DNA from: Cryptomeria japonica
Taxonomy: Eukaryota; Streptophyta; Pinopsida; Cupressales; Cupressaceae
NCBI RefSeq assembly: GCF_030272615.1
Contig: NC_081405.1
Location: 475,358,008 to 475,422,007, forward strand
Direction of reading: 5' to 3'
DNA: 64,000 bases
A program made the translations under genes and the position numbers. The notes beneath the pieces were generated by a model. The model was not told the origin of the DNA, made no database searches, and saw only the letters and a list, made by a program, of their open reading frames with translations. How positions within the stretch are numbered: the first letter of the stretch is position 1; each line of letters starts with the position of its first letter. This document shows, piece after piece, positions 36,816 through 50,056 of this stretch.

Positions 36816-36915
36816 TAAAAATTTTTTTTTTTCTTCTTCATTTAATATTACGTAAAAAGAAATATATATATATTTATTAATAGAAATATGTAGATGCCCA
36901 GAATAAAATATTTAA

Positions 36916-37200
<285 letters not shown>

Positions 37201-40086
37201 AACAAACTTAAACAAATCTATGATTTTTTTTTTGTTTTTTTCAGTATTATTATGTTTATATAAACCATGCAGAAAACTAGTAAAATAATGATAGTAAGCT
37301 ATAGATGAAGTTTTCTTTTTTTTTCTAATATGTTAATATGTATGCAAAAAAATTCTATTTTTTTTATTATTATATTATTCAAATCTCAATAGCAAGCTAG
37401 TAGATTTAGAATAATGCATTTCTCTCCTCTATTTTTTTTTATCTAATGCTAACTTTGGAAGTAGATGACTATTTAATTTTAAATACATTTTCTACAATAA
37501 ATAAGTGACAGAATGAAATAAACTAGATTTTTATATTCTGCAATAGATAAAATGACAGAATGTAATAAATTAAACCAGCAACTACAATAGCCTCGAAACA
37601 TTTAAAATCAACTTAAAGATAGATATATTAAACCTATTTAACTAAATTTGTATTTGTATTTAACTCAAAGGTCTATATGCATGCTTTTCCCATTTTCCAT
37701 AATTTTATTTGCATGAGGAAATAAAAGAACTCTAAATTTCAAGAATAACATGAATGCAACACTTTATTATTTTTAGTAACTAAAGGACTTAATAAAACTC
37801 ATACATTTCTTTTTTTTGCAAAAATAACTAAGTAGAATAATGCATTTCTTTAAACATATTTAGAATACAATGTAGATAACATTACAAAGGGGTTTGAAAC
37901 CTTACTAGTCTCTCCTTTCCATTGAATAAGAACTTAGAATAAAATTCAGACATTTCTTTGCTTTTGGAAAATAAATACAACATTTGGCTTTTCTTTGCAA
38001 AGCTGCCACATAAATACATCTTCTCTTTTCCTAATCTTTTTTGCAACTCTAGTAAAAACCAATAACTTATATCTTTCTTCTCTTTTTTTTTCTTCCCATC
38101 CCAAGCAACCTGCAAATAAACATAAGGCTTGACCATGGAGTGCTCACCTTCCAGCCTAGGCTTACTAGAAGCCACCCCCGAGCTTGGAGAACCAAGCACT
38201 AGACGGGTTACACACAAACAACCACAACAAGCAAAGAGGTAAACACACAACAACAATTTTCCCAACCAAGGCTACACTTCACCACAACTTGTGGTGATTT
38301 TTCCATGGGTGGAAGTGGACCAAATACCATTGGGGAGACTGCAAGCATGGAACATCTCAAGCCACCTCATGGCAACCAAATACAACACAAATACATCCCC
38401 ACATCCTTATGCCCCCCAAAGGCATATAAGCCATATCATCTCTCCTTATGACCCCCAAATGTATACACAAGGCTATGAAACAAGGGTCACACAGAACACC
38501 CTTGAGATCACTCTCCATAAAGGAGAGCCTCTCACCCAAGGATGTCATACTTCTTCCACCCCAAGACCATCCTACTCTCCCAAGAGTAGAAGGCCTTGGA
38601 CACTCCCAATACAAGAAAAGCATAAAACAAACAAAGGGATAAAATTACATTTTCTTCCACAAAGTAAAATACATATAAACAACTTTTTTTCACACAAGCA
38701 TTTCTTCCAACATACATATACAACATAAACAAAAAGAGAGTAAGAACCAACCATAATCTGCCCAAAGGTTTTGATAGATCTAGTTGGGGATGAGCAGCCC
38801 AAATCCACACAATCTCTTCACCAACACTTGGCCAAAAATTCTATCCTACATCTATTATTCAAAATTTGCATGATATCCAACCATGGAGAGTGGGTGATTA
38901 ACTCACTAAGTCCCTAATCCTTGCCTAAGAAGGCCTCTCTCACTCTTCCCAACCCCTTGGATAGAGTGAGAGTTCCCATTGGTTGGTCTTCCCAACCTCT
39001 TACATGTTGTTAAAACTAGAAAGAGAAAAGGTAAGAGAGGATGGGGAAGAGAGTCTGACACCAAAAGGGAAGGTTGTCTATCCTAGGAGGAATCTTCTAA
39101 GTTGAATTTTCGCTCACCTTGGAAAAACCACTTTTTGAGGTGACTAAACAGTCACATGGGAGTAGTCACATGTTTAAAAATACCCCTAACCTATAGGTAT
39201 ACCCTTTGGACCTTTGGAAAAGCCCTAAAACTAACCCTAGGAGTCCATTTGACCCCTTGGAAACCCAACTGATGTTAACCTACGGGTCAAACCTGAGTTG
39301 ACCACTCCCAAGACTCCCTACCCAAGGCAAATTTGGGACCACACTCAAATGTTTGAAATGGCTTTGGTAGAAACAAACTCCCTCCAAGAGACAAGTCAAA
39401 ATCAATGACACTAATCAACACATGTGTCAAGTGACACAATAAAATACATTATAAAAATCACACATGAAATTTGTCTCTTGTTGGATTACACAAATTAATA
39501 AAATCAATTCAACACACATGCATCATTTACTTGCACAAATAAAATATGATACAAACGGGGTGTTGTCTCTCCAAATAGACAACCCCTGGCTTTACAAACG
39601 TACATAGGTCTAGGTTTGGTTCTCCATAATATTTCGATGGTCACATGGATAATTTTCCTGTGCATCTCAATTTACACATTAGTAATTTCAAATAACCACA
39701 AAATATTATTAAACACATGAATTTGAATAAACATCAAACACTCATACAATTGACAATAATAAATCAATATCTCATACATCCCAATTGATGCACATAAGCA
39801 ATTATCATAATCCTCAAAATTTGATCCATTCATATTATAAGCATCCTATTTCTATCATCATAATGAAGTCCTACAAATCCAAAAATGACATACATCATCT
39901 CAAAGTAATTCTATTCTAGCATCATATAAGGTTGCATAAAAATGAAGCATCAATATACATCAATGTTATCCAAATCATGGAATCATATAAGTTCTAAATC
40001 CATAATGCATAAAAATAAAGCATCCATAATAGTCTCATCATGAAAATAAATAGAAATGCCAGGATGAGTCGGGGTAGGGCCTCACA

Positions 40087-41700
40087 ATTGTAATCAAATT
40101 TTCAAATGAATCACATTCAAATATGTGATTAATGACAATAATCATATGATGCATTTGTGTAATTAACATTATGTTTGCCTGACTTTGAGGGGATTCTTTT
40201 TTCATATTTTGGAAGTGAATCCTTGAATGAAACATGTTCTTCATTAGATTTATGTCCATCAATTGATATATATGTCTTATCTATCAAATCTTGAATAGTG
40301 TTTTCCAGCCTTTGACAATCATTCATCTTGTGTCCTTTTCTCTTATGAAATTCACAATAGTTGGAATCATTCCACCATGTGAGTTTAAATTTAGGTTCAT
40401 GATCTCTCTCTTTAGGTAATGTTATAAGAATATTTGAAATGAGTTTCCTTAAAGTGGATTCAAGTGGTTCCCCTAATGGTATGAATCTTCTATGAGGAGA
40501 ATTTGGAGCTTTTGGTTTAGATGTATTGTTGTTGTTTTGATTGTTTGTAATTCCTTGTAGACATGATAGATTGAAGATGGGTTGTTTTGATTTAACATGT
40601 TGGGCATCTACAAGACCTTCATTCAAAATATTCTTATTTTTAGTCCAACACCTTGATTTGTCGTTGTTTTTGTTATTGTTTGAACTAGTGACATCCTTGT
40701 AGATTTTGATTTGTCCTTTAGCTATCAACGCTTTTTCTATAAGAAGTCCCTTTCTTATAACATTGATAAAATAAGGGGGACATTGAAGTTGTAGTGTATA
40801 GATCAATTTGGTGTTAATGTTGTGGACAAAAAAATCTATCTTTTGTTGTTAATGTATGTCATAGGGACACTTACTTGCAAGTTTTCTCCATCTTTGCAAG
40901 AAGATAGTCAAAGATTCTCCATTATTTTGTTTATTATTGCAAAGATCTAACATTGAAACCTCATGTTTGATGTTGTAGGAGAAATGAGCTATAAACTTGT
41001 CCACTAGTTCATTGAATGTTGTAATTCCAAGTGGTAAATGATAAAATCATTCTATGGCTTGGCCTCCCAAACTATTTGCAAAAAGTCACATTAGATATGT
41101 ATCGTTTTGAGCGACTTCCAAGAAAGTAGAGTAAAACTCTCTAATGCGCTTGCATGGATCACCTTTCCCCTTGTACTTATCAAATTTTGGAATTTCAAAA
41201 TTAGGAGGAAAAGGCAACATAGTGAAACTTCGGTCAAAAGGGTATCAACATATGTCCTCTTGTGAATATTTCTTTGGAAAAGATCTAGTTTGTAACTTTG
41301 CAAGTTATTGTTGTAGATCTTGGAATTGTTGCACAAGGGTACCTAGATGATTTTTCTCTTTATTACTCTTCTTCTTTGTATTTGCCTTATTTTTATTTAT
41401 GTTTTCATTTGTTCTTATATTTGTTTCAAGTTTAGTTGTTCCCTTCAGTTGCAAGACATCAAAATCATGTGGGAGTTTTACCCCTTGTTGAGCAAGCATA
41501 AGGAAATATTTTTGTCGACCCTTTTTAATAACTTTTTTCATTAGCTTGTAAAATTTTGGGTTTTGTGAAGCCTCAAGAACATGTCCTTCAGATATATCAC
41601 TATCATCATCACTAGAAGAATCATCCTTATTTTGAAATTTATCCACAAAGGTTTATTGGATCATATACACATCTTGAACCTTTTCCAAAGAAATCCATTA
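40087..41700 (-). pseudogene. Gypsy gag with zinc-like motif
   Basis: From right to left: an acidic N-terminus (DDSSSDDDSD) and lysine-rich linker (41,305-41,646), then the Retrotrans_gag core (FEIPKFDKYKGKGDP, EFYSTFLEVAQN, FNELVDKFIAHF, GESLTIFLQRWRKLA) at about 40,800-41,210, then NYCEFHKRKGHKMNDCQRL at about 40,320, the C-x-H-x-H-x-C type motif usual in these gags. Stops occur at several points. The 40,129-40,806 piece is open for 225 codons. Confidence 0.7.
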
Positions 41701-41788
41701 TTTCTCTGTTTTTCTTTTGAGCCCTAGTTCCAACCATAGAAACTTTTTTTTTATGATGTTCAAAGTTGAATGTAGATATTGGATGTGT

Positions 41789-42177
41789 TGGTGTAAATTA
41801 TGCCTCATAATTACACTTTACTTAAGTTAACTTAGGGTAATGCATTTCATAATAGTTTTCATATGAGACACATAGGAAAGTTGCTTGTAAGAGAAATTTC
41901 ACCTTTTTGGGTCTTATCTTGTTGTTACATTCCATCTTCAGTGGGTGATCCACCTCTTATGAAATATTTTATTAGTTATCCTACCTACCCTTTTATCTCA
42001 TTGAACCACATATCATGATTGTGTGCTCACATTTTCATATGGCCTTGCCTTTATAAGCAGATGCATACTCATTGCATGTAATTTGAATGATCCAATCGAT
42101 ATTATTTTACATCTTGATGAGAATACAATTTGTTCTTATCAATATTTTGTCTATATTGTTTGTGCTATTCATGAGCT
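41789..42177 (+). mobile_element. Possible truncated LTR
   Basis: Starts TGTTGGTGTAAATTATG and runs to the next element at 42,178. It looks like the beginning of an LTR, but no partner, end or target duplication is visible. Confidence 0.25.
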
Positions 42178-42655
42178 TGTTGGAAAGAGACATTCCACAA
42201 CTAGTCAAATGTTGTCATTGATGGAAACTTAAGTCAGCTTACTCATCCATAATGAATGATTTTCTTATACTGGAAGTCTGAGTAGATATTGGGTTATGTC
42301 TGGTAAGTTAGATTAGAGCATCTGATAGAGTATAGTATCTTGATTGATATTTCATTCTAGTTGAATATTTTGTGTTGCGGAGCTAAGGGAATCTTTATAG
42401 ATATCTATAGTACCTTATTCCATGATTTTAGCCTCTGGTGATAATTCATGTGCAAGTTAGGAGATCTGGTATATCGGTTTTTGGGTTGAACAGTGTAATA
42501 TGACCAACTTGGGTGAGTGATCATTGTGCGGATTTGATGGAGAAGTTTGGTGATTATTTTTTTGTTTGCGGTTGTTTAGGAAACATATGGGAAGTGTGTG
42601 GACAATTATTTTTGGTCTGTATTAGTATTTGGGAAGTGTGTGGGAAATTTACAAC

Positions 42656-43861
42656 TGTATTAGGGTCCTGATGCATGTGAACTCAAATCCTCTAGCCTGA
42701 TTGGAGATCAAAGAGTGCTCAACTTACGAAAACAACTTCTTCCTTGGCCTCCGCATCACTTTGTCCACACTCTGCCTTGGAGAAAGAGGTGGGATAGGGG
42801 TGTGGCACCCCTGTCCCCCCTTGGATAGGGGTGTGGCACCCTTTTCCTCCTAGGATAGGGGTGCGACACCCCTGTCCCTGCCCTATTTTGGTGTAGGAAT
42901 TTTCTAGAGCATGCATTGTGGGTTGTGCAACGAGTGAAAAATCTCCCTGAAGTCGACCAGTGATGAAATTCAAATCCTTCAAATATGTATTTAAGGGGCA
43001 TTCATCCTCTCATTTGCATAAGTTCAAGAGGTGGAATTTCGTTAAGGTCATAAGTGATCAAGAGCATTCAAGCATTCAAGCATTCAAAAATTCTTTTCTA
43101 GCATTGAGCATTCTCTAGTCTCTCTTCAAGGCTAGGTGTTGCATGCAAGTCAAGGATTCAACAATTGAAGAGGAGATTGATTCCAACATATAATTCCATA
43201 TAAACATTTCTATCAATATTGCTACTACAACCTCCCTTGAGGTGATTTACAATTCAATCTTTCATTTACATTTACTTGCAAGTACTTTCTTTCATTACTT
43301 GTTTAATTCCAAAACTGGGGTTTCACCTAAAGGCAAACCCCCAATCCTAACACATTTCCCTCTCTTTTATGTGTGTAGGTTGCAGATGCGTAGCTATACT
43401 TTCAGATTTGGGCTTCATTTGTAGAGGCAGAAAAACCCTTTTCATTTTGTGGATTTCTTGGAGGACCTTGTACATTCTCGGCACGGTCCAGACAACTTTT
43501 CGTCAAATTTGTAGGGCAACTTCATCTCAATATTTTACTGCCAAATCTAGGTGCATAGCTTCATCCCATATTCTGATCTGAAGTTATAATAGATTCTTTG
43601 TCACTTTTGCACTACATAATCTAATCAATTCCTTTCCAAATCAAACAAAGGAAGAAGGGTCATCCTAACATTCTTAATTTATTTAGAATTCAATCTGTCA
43701 TCTTTGTGTGGAGATCGAATCTAGTGAATTATCCCTTATCTTCCTAATGTAATGGTGAAAAGTGTTTGAAGGATAATCAATAAGAGAAACTCTCATCTCT
43801 CTTTGAGGGAAAGGGTTAGTTTTCCTCTTCATCTATCACTCATCATTTTCCCACCATTACA
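42656..43861 (+). repeat. 5' LTR of the gypsy element
   Basis: 1,206 bp, starting TGTATTAGGGTCC and ending CCACCATTACA. It matches 50,057-51,258 over its length with many substitutions, so the element is old. Confidence 0.85.
42793..42880. repeat. Three tandem 30-31-bp hairpin units in the LTR
   Basis: Units starting at 42,793, 42,824 and 42,854 read GATAGGGGTGTGGCACCC with variants; the first forms a GGGGTG-tgg-CACCCC stem. The same three-unit array is in the 3' LTR at 50,193-50,281. Confidence 0.75.
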
Positions 43862-43880
43862 TTTTGGTGAACCCGACATC
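43862..43880 (+). other. Primer binding site of the gypsy element
   Basis: TTTTGGTGAACCCGACATC directly follows the LTR end, the position and TGG start expected for a tRNA primer site in plant gypsy elements. The matching tRNA is not identified. Confidence 0.55.
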
Positions 43881-45035
43881 TTGCATGCTTTCCTTTGAGA
43901 AACATTTCATATTTTTAATTTACAAGTTTCAAATTTATGCAAACTTAGTGGTTAAATCATTAAAAACCCTAGTTTTTAAAATTAAAATTGAACTTGTGAT
44001 TTATAAAAATTGCTTGCCATTATCTTAGATCTGAAAATGGTCTTGTTTATCAAATTCAATTTCTTCATTGTCTTGTTCAATTTGGAAATCAAATTTACAA
44101 AATTAAGAGGTTACTTGTTAAAACTCTAATTTTCAAAAATCATCTTGAACTTGTGCAAAAATTGGATTTTCCTTTAATTTTCAGATTTTTTATTGTTCTC
44201 AGATTCATCTTCAATCCTACAATTCAAATTTTCAATTTCTCCCCCTTTCCCCAAAATTAAAATTTTAAAATTAAGTGGTTAGGTCATCAAACCCTAATTT
44301 TTAAATTAATTGGATTTTGTGTGAATTTCAAATCAATCTTATTTACATTCAGATTCTTAAACATTTTCCAAGGTGTTCGGGTCATTACTTAAAAGCCACA
44401 CATCAGAGCCTACATAAAATAAAAAAATAAAGACCTTCTTGGTGGTTTTCTCGTTATGCTATCCTATTCATTAGGTTTGACCCTTTTTCAAAATTGCACT
44501 TCAATTCCTCTTTGTCTTCAAAACTCTAATAGGGTCCTATTTTCACCTTTGTGCCTTCATTTCGCCCATCTAGAGATCATAAATTTCACCAATTTTGGGG
44601 GTTGGCTTTAAAATCATCATAATATCCATCCCTGAAAATTTCAAAAAAAGTTGGTTGGACCATGTGCGTTCCCGCCACGTTCCTTGACTTTTTTTCTAAA
44701 ATTTCGGGAGATCGTTATGACTATATTTAGTAGCATAAATCTAGAAGATTGGCTGATTTTATCGATTTTTGAACCCTCTAGAATTGAAAATAACTTCAAA
44801 ATTTAACATTTCAACTTTCAAGAAAAAAATTAAAATTAAGAGGTTAATTATTGTTTTCCCTAATTATAACAATTCTAATTTTAAAATTCCAATTTCCTTT
44901 GATTTTTGGAAATTGTGTCATTCTATTCCTCCAACAAAGTTCAAATTGTGTAATCATTATTTTCTTAAATTTTGTATTACTCAAGTTTTGCAAGTTTTAT
45001 TCCACAATTCAAAATTCAAATTTTCCCTCTAGTGC

Positions 45036-48000
45036 ATGAGTTTTACCACTATTAGTCCTACCTATCCTATCCTCGTTAGAGGAAGTATTAGAATTAAGGT
45101 TTCTGAAGGTTTAATTACTGAGGAGATGGAGCCTAATTGGGTGACTTCTTTAATAAGGATCATGCTAATTCTTTCATTCCTAATCATGCACCCATTGATG
45201 GATCCCATGATGAAGAAGAAGATTTAACTAGGGTTTCTTTAGATCAACCTTCTACATGGGACAATTAACTTGATATCTTTCAACAATGGATGTCCCCAAA
45301 ATACCCTAATAGTGAGGCTCTTCCATTAATTGAAGGTCTTAAATACATGCTTCAAAGTGATAACAATGGAATTGATATATTGTGTGGCATTGCACATATT
45401 GTTGATTCTAATGTCATGCCTATCAAGAGTTGTTTTGAAACCCTATGTTACTCACAACCTTCAACACAAGTCAATTCCTCTATTCCTTTGAATAATCCTA
45501 TGACTAGTATTCCTAATTTCACATCTAACATCATGGTTACTTCAACTCAAAATATCATTCCTACAACCATAGGTCATGGGGGAAATCCATCTTCTTCATT
45601 TAATCCTCCATCGTTACCTATGTCTTCCATGAGTATTCCTACTATTTCTCAACCAATCAGTGTGACACAAGGGGGTAATTCTTTCAACAATTTTTTCCCT
45701 CCTTTAAGTGTTCCTTTTCCTACCCAATCATCACCAATGCCTACTTATCATAGTGTCCCACCACCTTATTCTCATTCTATTCCTTCTTTAAACAACATCA
45801 CACCACCTTCTCAATCACCCATGTCTAACATGAATTCTTCTACCGAAATGACAATCAACAATCTTGCCCAAACTGTGTCTTCCTTACAACAACAAATTGC
45901 TTCTATGAGTCAATCCAAGTTTAGTGTGCCCACCTTTGATGTTGTGAGCTCGCTTTCGCTTGATATTGTTAAAGTAGTGCCACCTAAACATGTTGAGATC
46001 CCTCAATTGTAACTCTATAATGGAAAAGGTGATCCTCTTACACATGTCAAAACATTTCAAACATTGTGTACTAATTTTACTTATGATCAACGATTGCTTG
46101 CAAAATTGTTTACAACAAAATTAAGAGATAAGGCTTTACAATGGTATTGCTCTCTACCTTCTTATTCTATCACTTCCTTTCAACAACTAGCAAATTATTT
46201 CATCCAACAATTTCAAAACAACATTGGTCCTAAAATCACTTTGACTGATTTAAGGCATTGTATACAAGGTGTGAAAGAGAAAATGACTGATTTCATTGGT
46301 AGATATAAGCATTTGTGTGCTCAAATTTATTTTTATGTGCCTAATAATAATATTCAAAGAATTTAAATTTCTAATTTACAAAAAGATATCAAGGAAAAGC
46401 TTCTTTTGTCTAAGTTTACTTCCTTTCCCCAGTTGTGCGCAACACTCCACAATTATCAACTAGCTATGAGTCAAATGGAGCAATCCACTCCTTTGGCTCC
46501 AGGTGATAAGGGGAAGAGTATTCAACAAATATTTGTGAAGTTCAAACCAATAAAAAGATTCAACAAGTTCAATGATCCAATCAACAACAACCATGTGAAT
46601 GCTACAATAGGTGTGCCTCCTATTTCTAAATTTTTCCAAAGAGAAAGACAATTTAATCCTTTTAATGAATCTTTTCATAGTATTATGTCTCAGTTATTAC
46701 ATAGAAATGTTATCAAACTTCCTCCTATAAAACAAGTTGTTCCTTCCAAACTTGCATCTCCTCATTTTGATAACAATTTCTTTTCCCAATTTCATCGTCA
46801 ACCTAGTCATGATACTGAGAAATGTTTTGCATTGAAACATAAGGTTCAATACTTGATTGATAATAATACTATATCTATAGAAGGTGTAAATGATAAAGGG
46901 AATAAATCAGTTTCTCCTCCTAATCAAAATCTTAAGATCTTCACTAATCCCTTGCCATCTCATACCTCTAACGTTATTGAGATTGTGCCTAATTCTCTAT
47001 CTTCTGAAACATTCATTTGTATGGCTCCAAATTTGGTTAATATGGTAGAAACACAAGATATTCCTAAGGATCCTTGTTCTACATTTGACCCTAGTGAGAC
47101 CATTAGAGCACCTGATGACCCTTTATACATAGTTGCAAAGGTTAAGTATATCCCTTGTCATGGTGCCCTGATCGATCCCTCTTGCATGGTTAATGTCATA
47201 ACTGAAGAGTATCTTTTCATTTCACGATTGCATAAACCACTATATGATGCTTCTAATATAGTTGTGAAGTTATTTGATGGCTTCTCTTTTCCTACCATTG
47301 GTTCTATCACTCTTCCTTTTGAGGTTCATGCTAAATCCATGGATGTTGACTTTGTTATTATACCTTCTTCTGAGCAATTCCGTGTGAAGTTGGGCTATCC
47401 TTGGCTATCTTTCATGAAGGATATTTCTTCTCCAATTCATAGGTGCCTTAAATTTCCTCACAATGGAGAAATCATAATAGTGAACCATAGCTTATTTCAT
47501 CCATCTGAAAGAAGCCCTAGTGTTCTTATTGATTTCTTTTGGCCTCAACAATTTCAATCTCTTCCATCAAAGAGCAATGCTCTTTTTCAATCTTATCAAA
47601 AATGAAAGAATGATATGATCTTATCCTTAACTCAACCTAGATCGTCAACACTTGACACTCCTATTATTCTTCAAGATGAGGTTCTTCCCCTCTCGGATAT
47701 AACTAATCTTCCTCCTAAGGAAAATTTTGAACCTACTCCTATGGATGTGGCTTTACCTTCTCTTAAGGAGAACCCCAATATTATTCCTAAGGTTAGACCT
47801 ATCCCTCCTCCTCATGATGGACCTAGTCTCCTTCCTATACCTAATATTCCTCCTTTCTATGGTGCAGTTCCACCTCCTTCCTGTTATCAAGAGAAGAAGC
47901 ATGCTTCTCCTATTGTTCAACCAAAAAGACCTCAACCTAAACCTTCCACTATAAAGGAGAAAACCATTCCTACTTCTTCAAATGTTCTTCTTTCTTCTTA

Positions 48001-48479
48001 GCCTTCCACTAAGACTCGTCAGAATCATTGTGCAAGAGAATTCTGACAAAGATGTCATGTTCGAGCTTGTGAAGCTATCCCTCACAATACCCAATCTCCT
48101 CAGACTCCAATAGTTGACATGATTCCCTTTTCTCCTAAGCACGATGTTCAACCAACATCTCCAAATCATAAGTTGCATAAAACATGTGATGGTGTTACTC
48201 CTATTCATGTTCTTGCTCCTCTTTCTTAAAAATTTGATGAAGAATTCGATGAAAATGTTATTCATAATGGAAATACAACTCCTAATTCTTTTGATAGTGA
48301 GTATGAGTATGCTGATGTGGAAAAGCATTTAATGGGTGAGTTTTCACAAACCCTAATCCTAGCTCCTAGAATCGAACAAAGTGACTTACAACATGAGCAT
48401 GGTCCTTGTTTGGATCTTGTGATAGCTCCATCTTTTGCACTGGATATCACTCCTCTGGTATGTTTCTCACCTTATTGAA
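45036..48479 (+). pseudogene. Gypsy gag-protease ORF
   Basis: One frame throughout with stops at about 46,010, 46,364, 47,603, 47,999 and 48,227. A Ser/Pro/Asn-rich N-terminus (45,290-45,830) precedes a short coiled-coil-like segment, then Retrotrans_gag (LYNGKGDPLTHVKTFQ, KALQWYCSLP, FIGRYKHLCAQI, about 46,010-46,330). FHRQPSHDTEKCFALK (about 46,790-46,840) is a zinc-like motif. The protease-like part (about 47,120-47,480) has GALIDPSCMVN, where DPS replaces D-S/T-G, then VIIPSSEQFRVKLGYPWL and HRCLKFPHNGE. The tail is Pro-rich. Gag forms the particle and the protease would process it; the altered active site makes activity doubtful. Confidence 0.7.
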
Positions 48480-49178
48480 ATAGTCATGAACAAGATCAAG
48501 AGGCGGATGTCGTGCTAGATTAGCAATATTAGAACTGCAGATTTCTCTCTCTCCTCTCTTTCTCTTTTCTGACTATTCTTCTATATGTATCCCTATTCTT
48601 CTATTTTGTTCCCTTAATGTCTACTTGGGGATGATACAGAGCATTGAGATATTCTCTTGGTCTCTTTCATGTTGACTCAAAGGACATCCTCTCTTCCCTT
48701 TCTTCTAAGGTAGTGTCCTTCTTTGGGGAATGAAGATTATTAAATGCATATACATACATGATATACATGAGTTATCATACAACATAATGACCGAGAGGAA
48801 AGTGACACTACCTCGTGTTTTGTGTTCATTATCCTTGGGTTTATACCTCAATTGGGAGATAAATCCTTGCGATAACGTGCTCCCTTTTATTTTTCTCTTT
48901 TTGGGTGTATCCTACCTTAAAGAAATCGCTCCCGATAAGGCATGTGCGATCACTTTAACGTGGGGCCATACACCCCACTCATACTTTCCTTCTTGTGATA
49001 CTTATAAATAATTAGTGAAATTTTTTTTTCCTTTGTAATCTTCATATCCTTTCTTTCATGACTCATAGTGAAGGAAACTTTTCTACTTGCAGTCATGGTT
49101 CTTCCCTTTCTGATCTTCCCTTTTACTTTGTCAATCGAAGTCATAAGATCCTAGGTCCATTGGGAGCTTGGTGCATCT
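48480..49178. other. Interior of the gypsy element without coding domain
   Basis: Follows the Pro-rich tail. No RT, integrase or RNase H motif in any frame. It ends at the reverse LTR fragment. Confidence 0.45.
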
Positions 49179-50056
49179 TGTTAGGATTCCCATAGATATT
49201 GAGAGGGGGGGGTCAATCAGTATCTAACCGGTTAAAATATTTTCTTAACTTAAAGCATGTAAAACATATCAATATTGTATACCAGTAAACAAGAAATAAT
49301 GCAATAAATAGAGATAACAGAAACCACATGAAAAAAACACCATAACACAATAGTTTAACGAGGAAACACAGTGTGGGAAAAACCTCAGTGGGATTTGTGG
49401 CCCACAATATTCACTTACTGGCCAATAAGAGAATATTACTACTACAAGAGGGGCCTGCACATATAGGAAGGCCAAGTGCCTAGAGCTCACTGCTCAATTA
49501 CAAAATGGGAAGTCTCACTGACTTAGAAAATGGATTATATAAATCCAATGTCTTGTATTGCTTCAAAATAGCATCTATTATGCCAGATTCAGTACTGGTT
49601 TATAGCTCTGCTTCATACATAAACCCTTAACCTATAATTCGCATAATAGGTCTACCTTATTTCGCCTATATATTTTCTTTCTTCTATTACAAAATGTTCT
49701 ACAATGATCTCTTATATATATGAGTCATTTTACAACTTTCCAAGTTGGCTTACAATGATTTTACAATAATTAACAAAATATATTACAAACAAAATTCCTG
49801 TCGGCTTCTGTGCCGATATGCTTCCTTTTACTGTCGATGGTCTCTGTGCCGGTGTAGAGTCTATCTTTGTTGGTGCCAGTAAATTGTCTTGCCAATGTCA
49901 TAGGATTGTAAGGCTACCATCAATGACAAAACCTTCAATCACCTACAATATCTCATTGGAGTATGCATTTTCCAACACATCTTACTTCCTTGATGTGGTA
50001 AAAGTCTTTCAATCTTGTTTCCTTGAACTTTACCGACAGTATCGGCATACATTTAC
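49179..50056 (-). mobile_element. Reverse-oriented copia-type LTR fragment
   Basis: On the plus strand it starts TGTTAGGATTCCC and shares a run of phrases with the LTRs at 53,358 and 59,172: GAGAGGGGGGGTCAATCAG, GGGAAAAACCTCAGTGGGA, GTCTCACTGACT, GCATCTATTATGCC. It runs straight into the gypsy 3' LTR. It is a solo or truncated LTR that replaced the end of the gypsy interior. Confidence 0.6.

Noticed and set aside
37882-38265. 127-codon minus ORF with a hydrophobic start resembling a signal peptide
   Set aside because: Lies within the non-coding insertion, shows no domain and has no supporting context.
42793-42880. Regular direct repeats as a possible CRISPR array
   Set aside because: Only three adjoining imperfect units with no spacers, inside a plant LTR.
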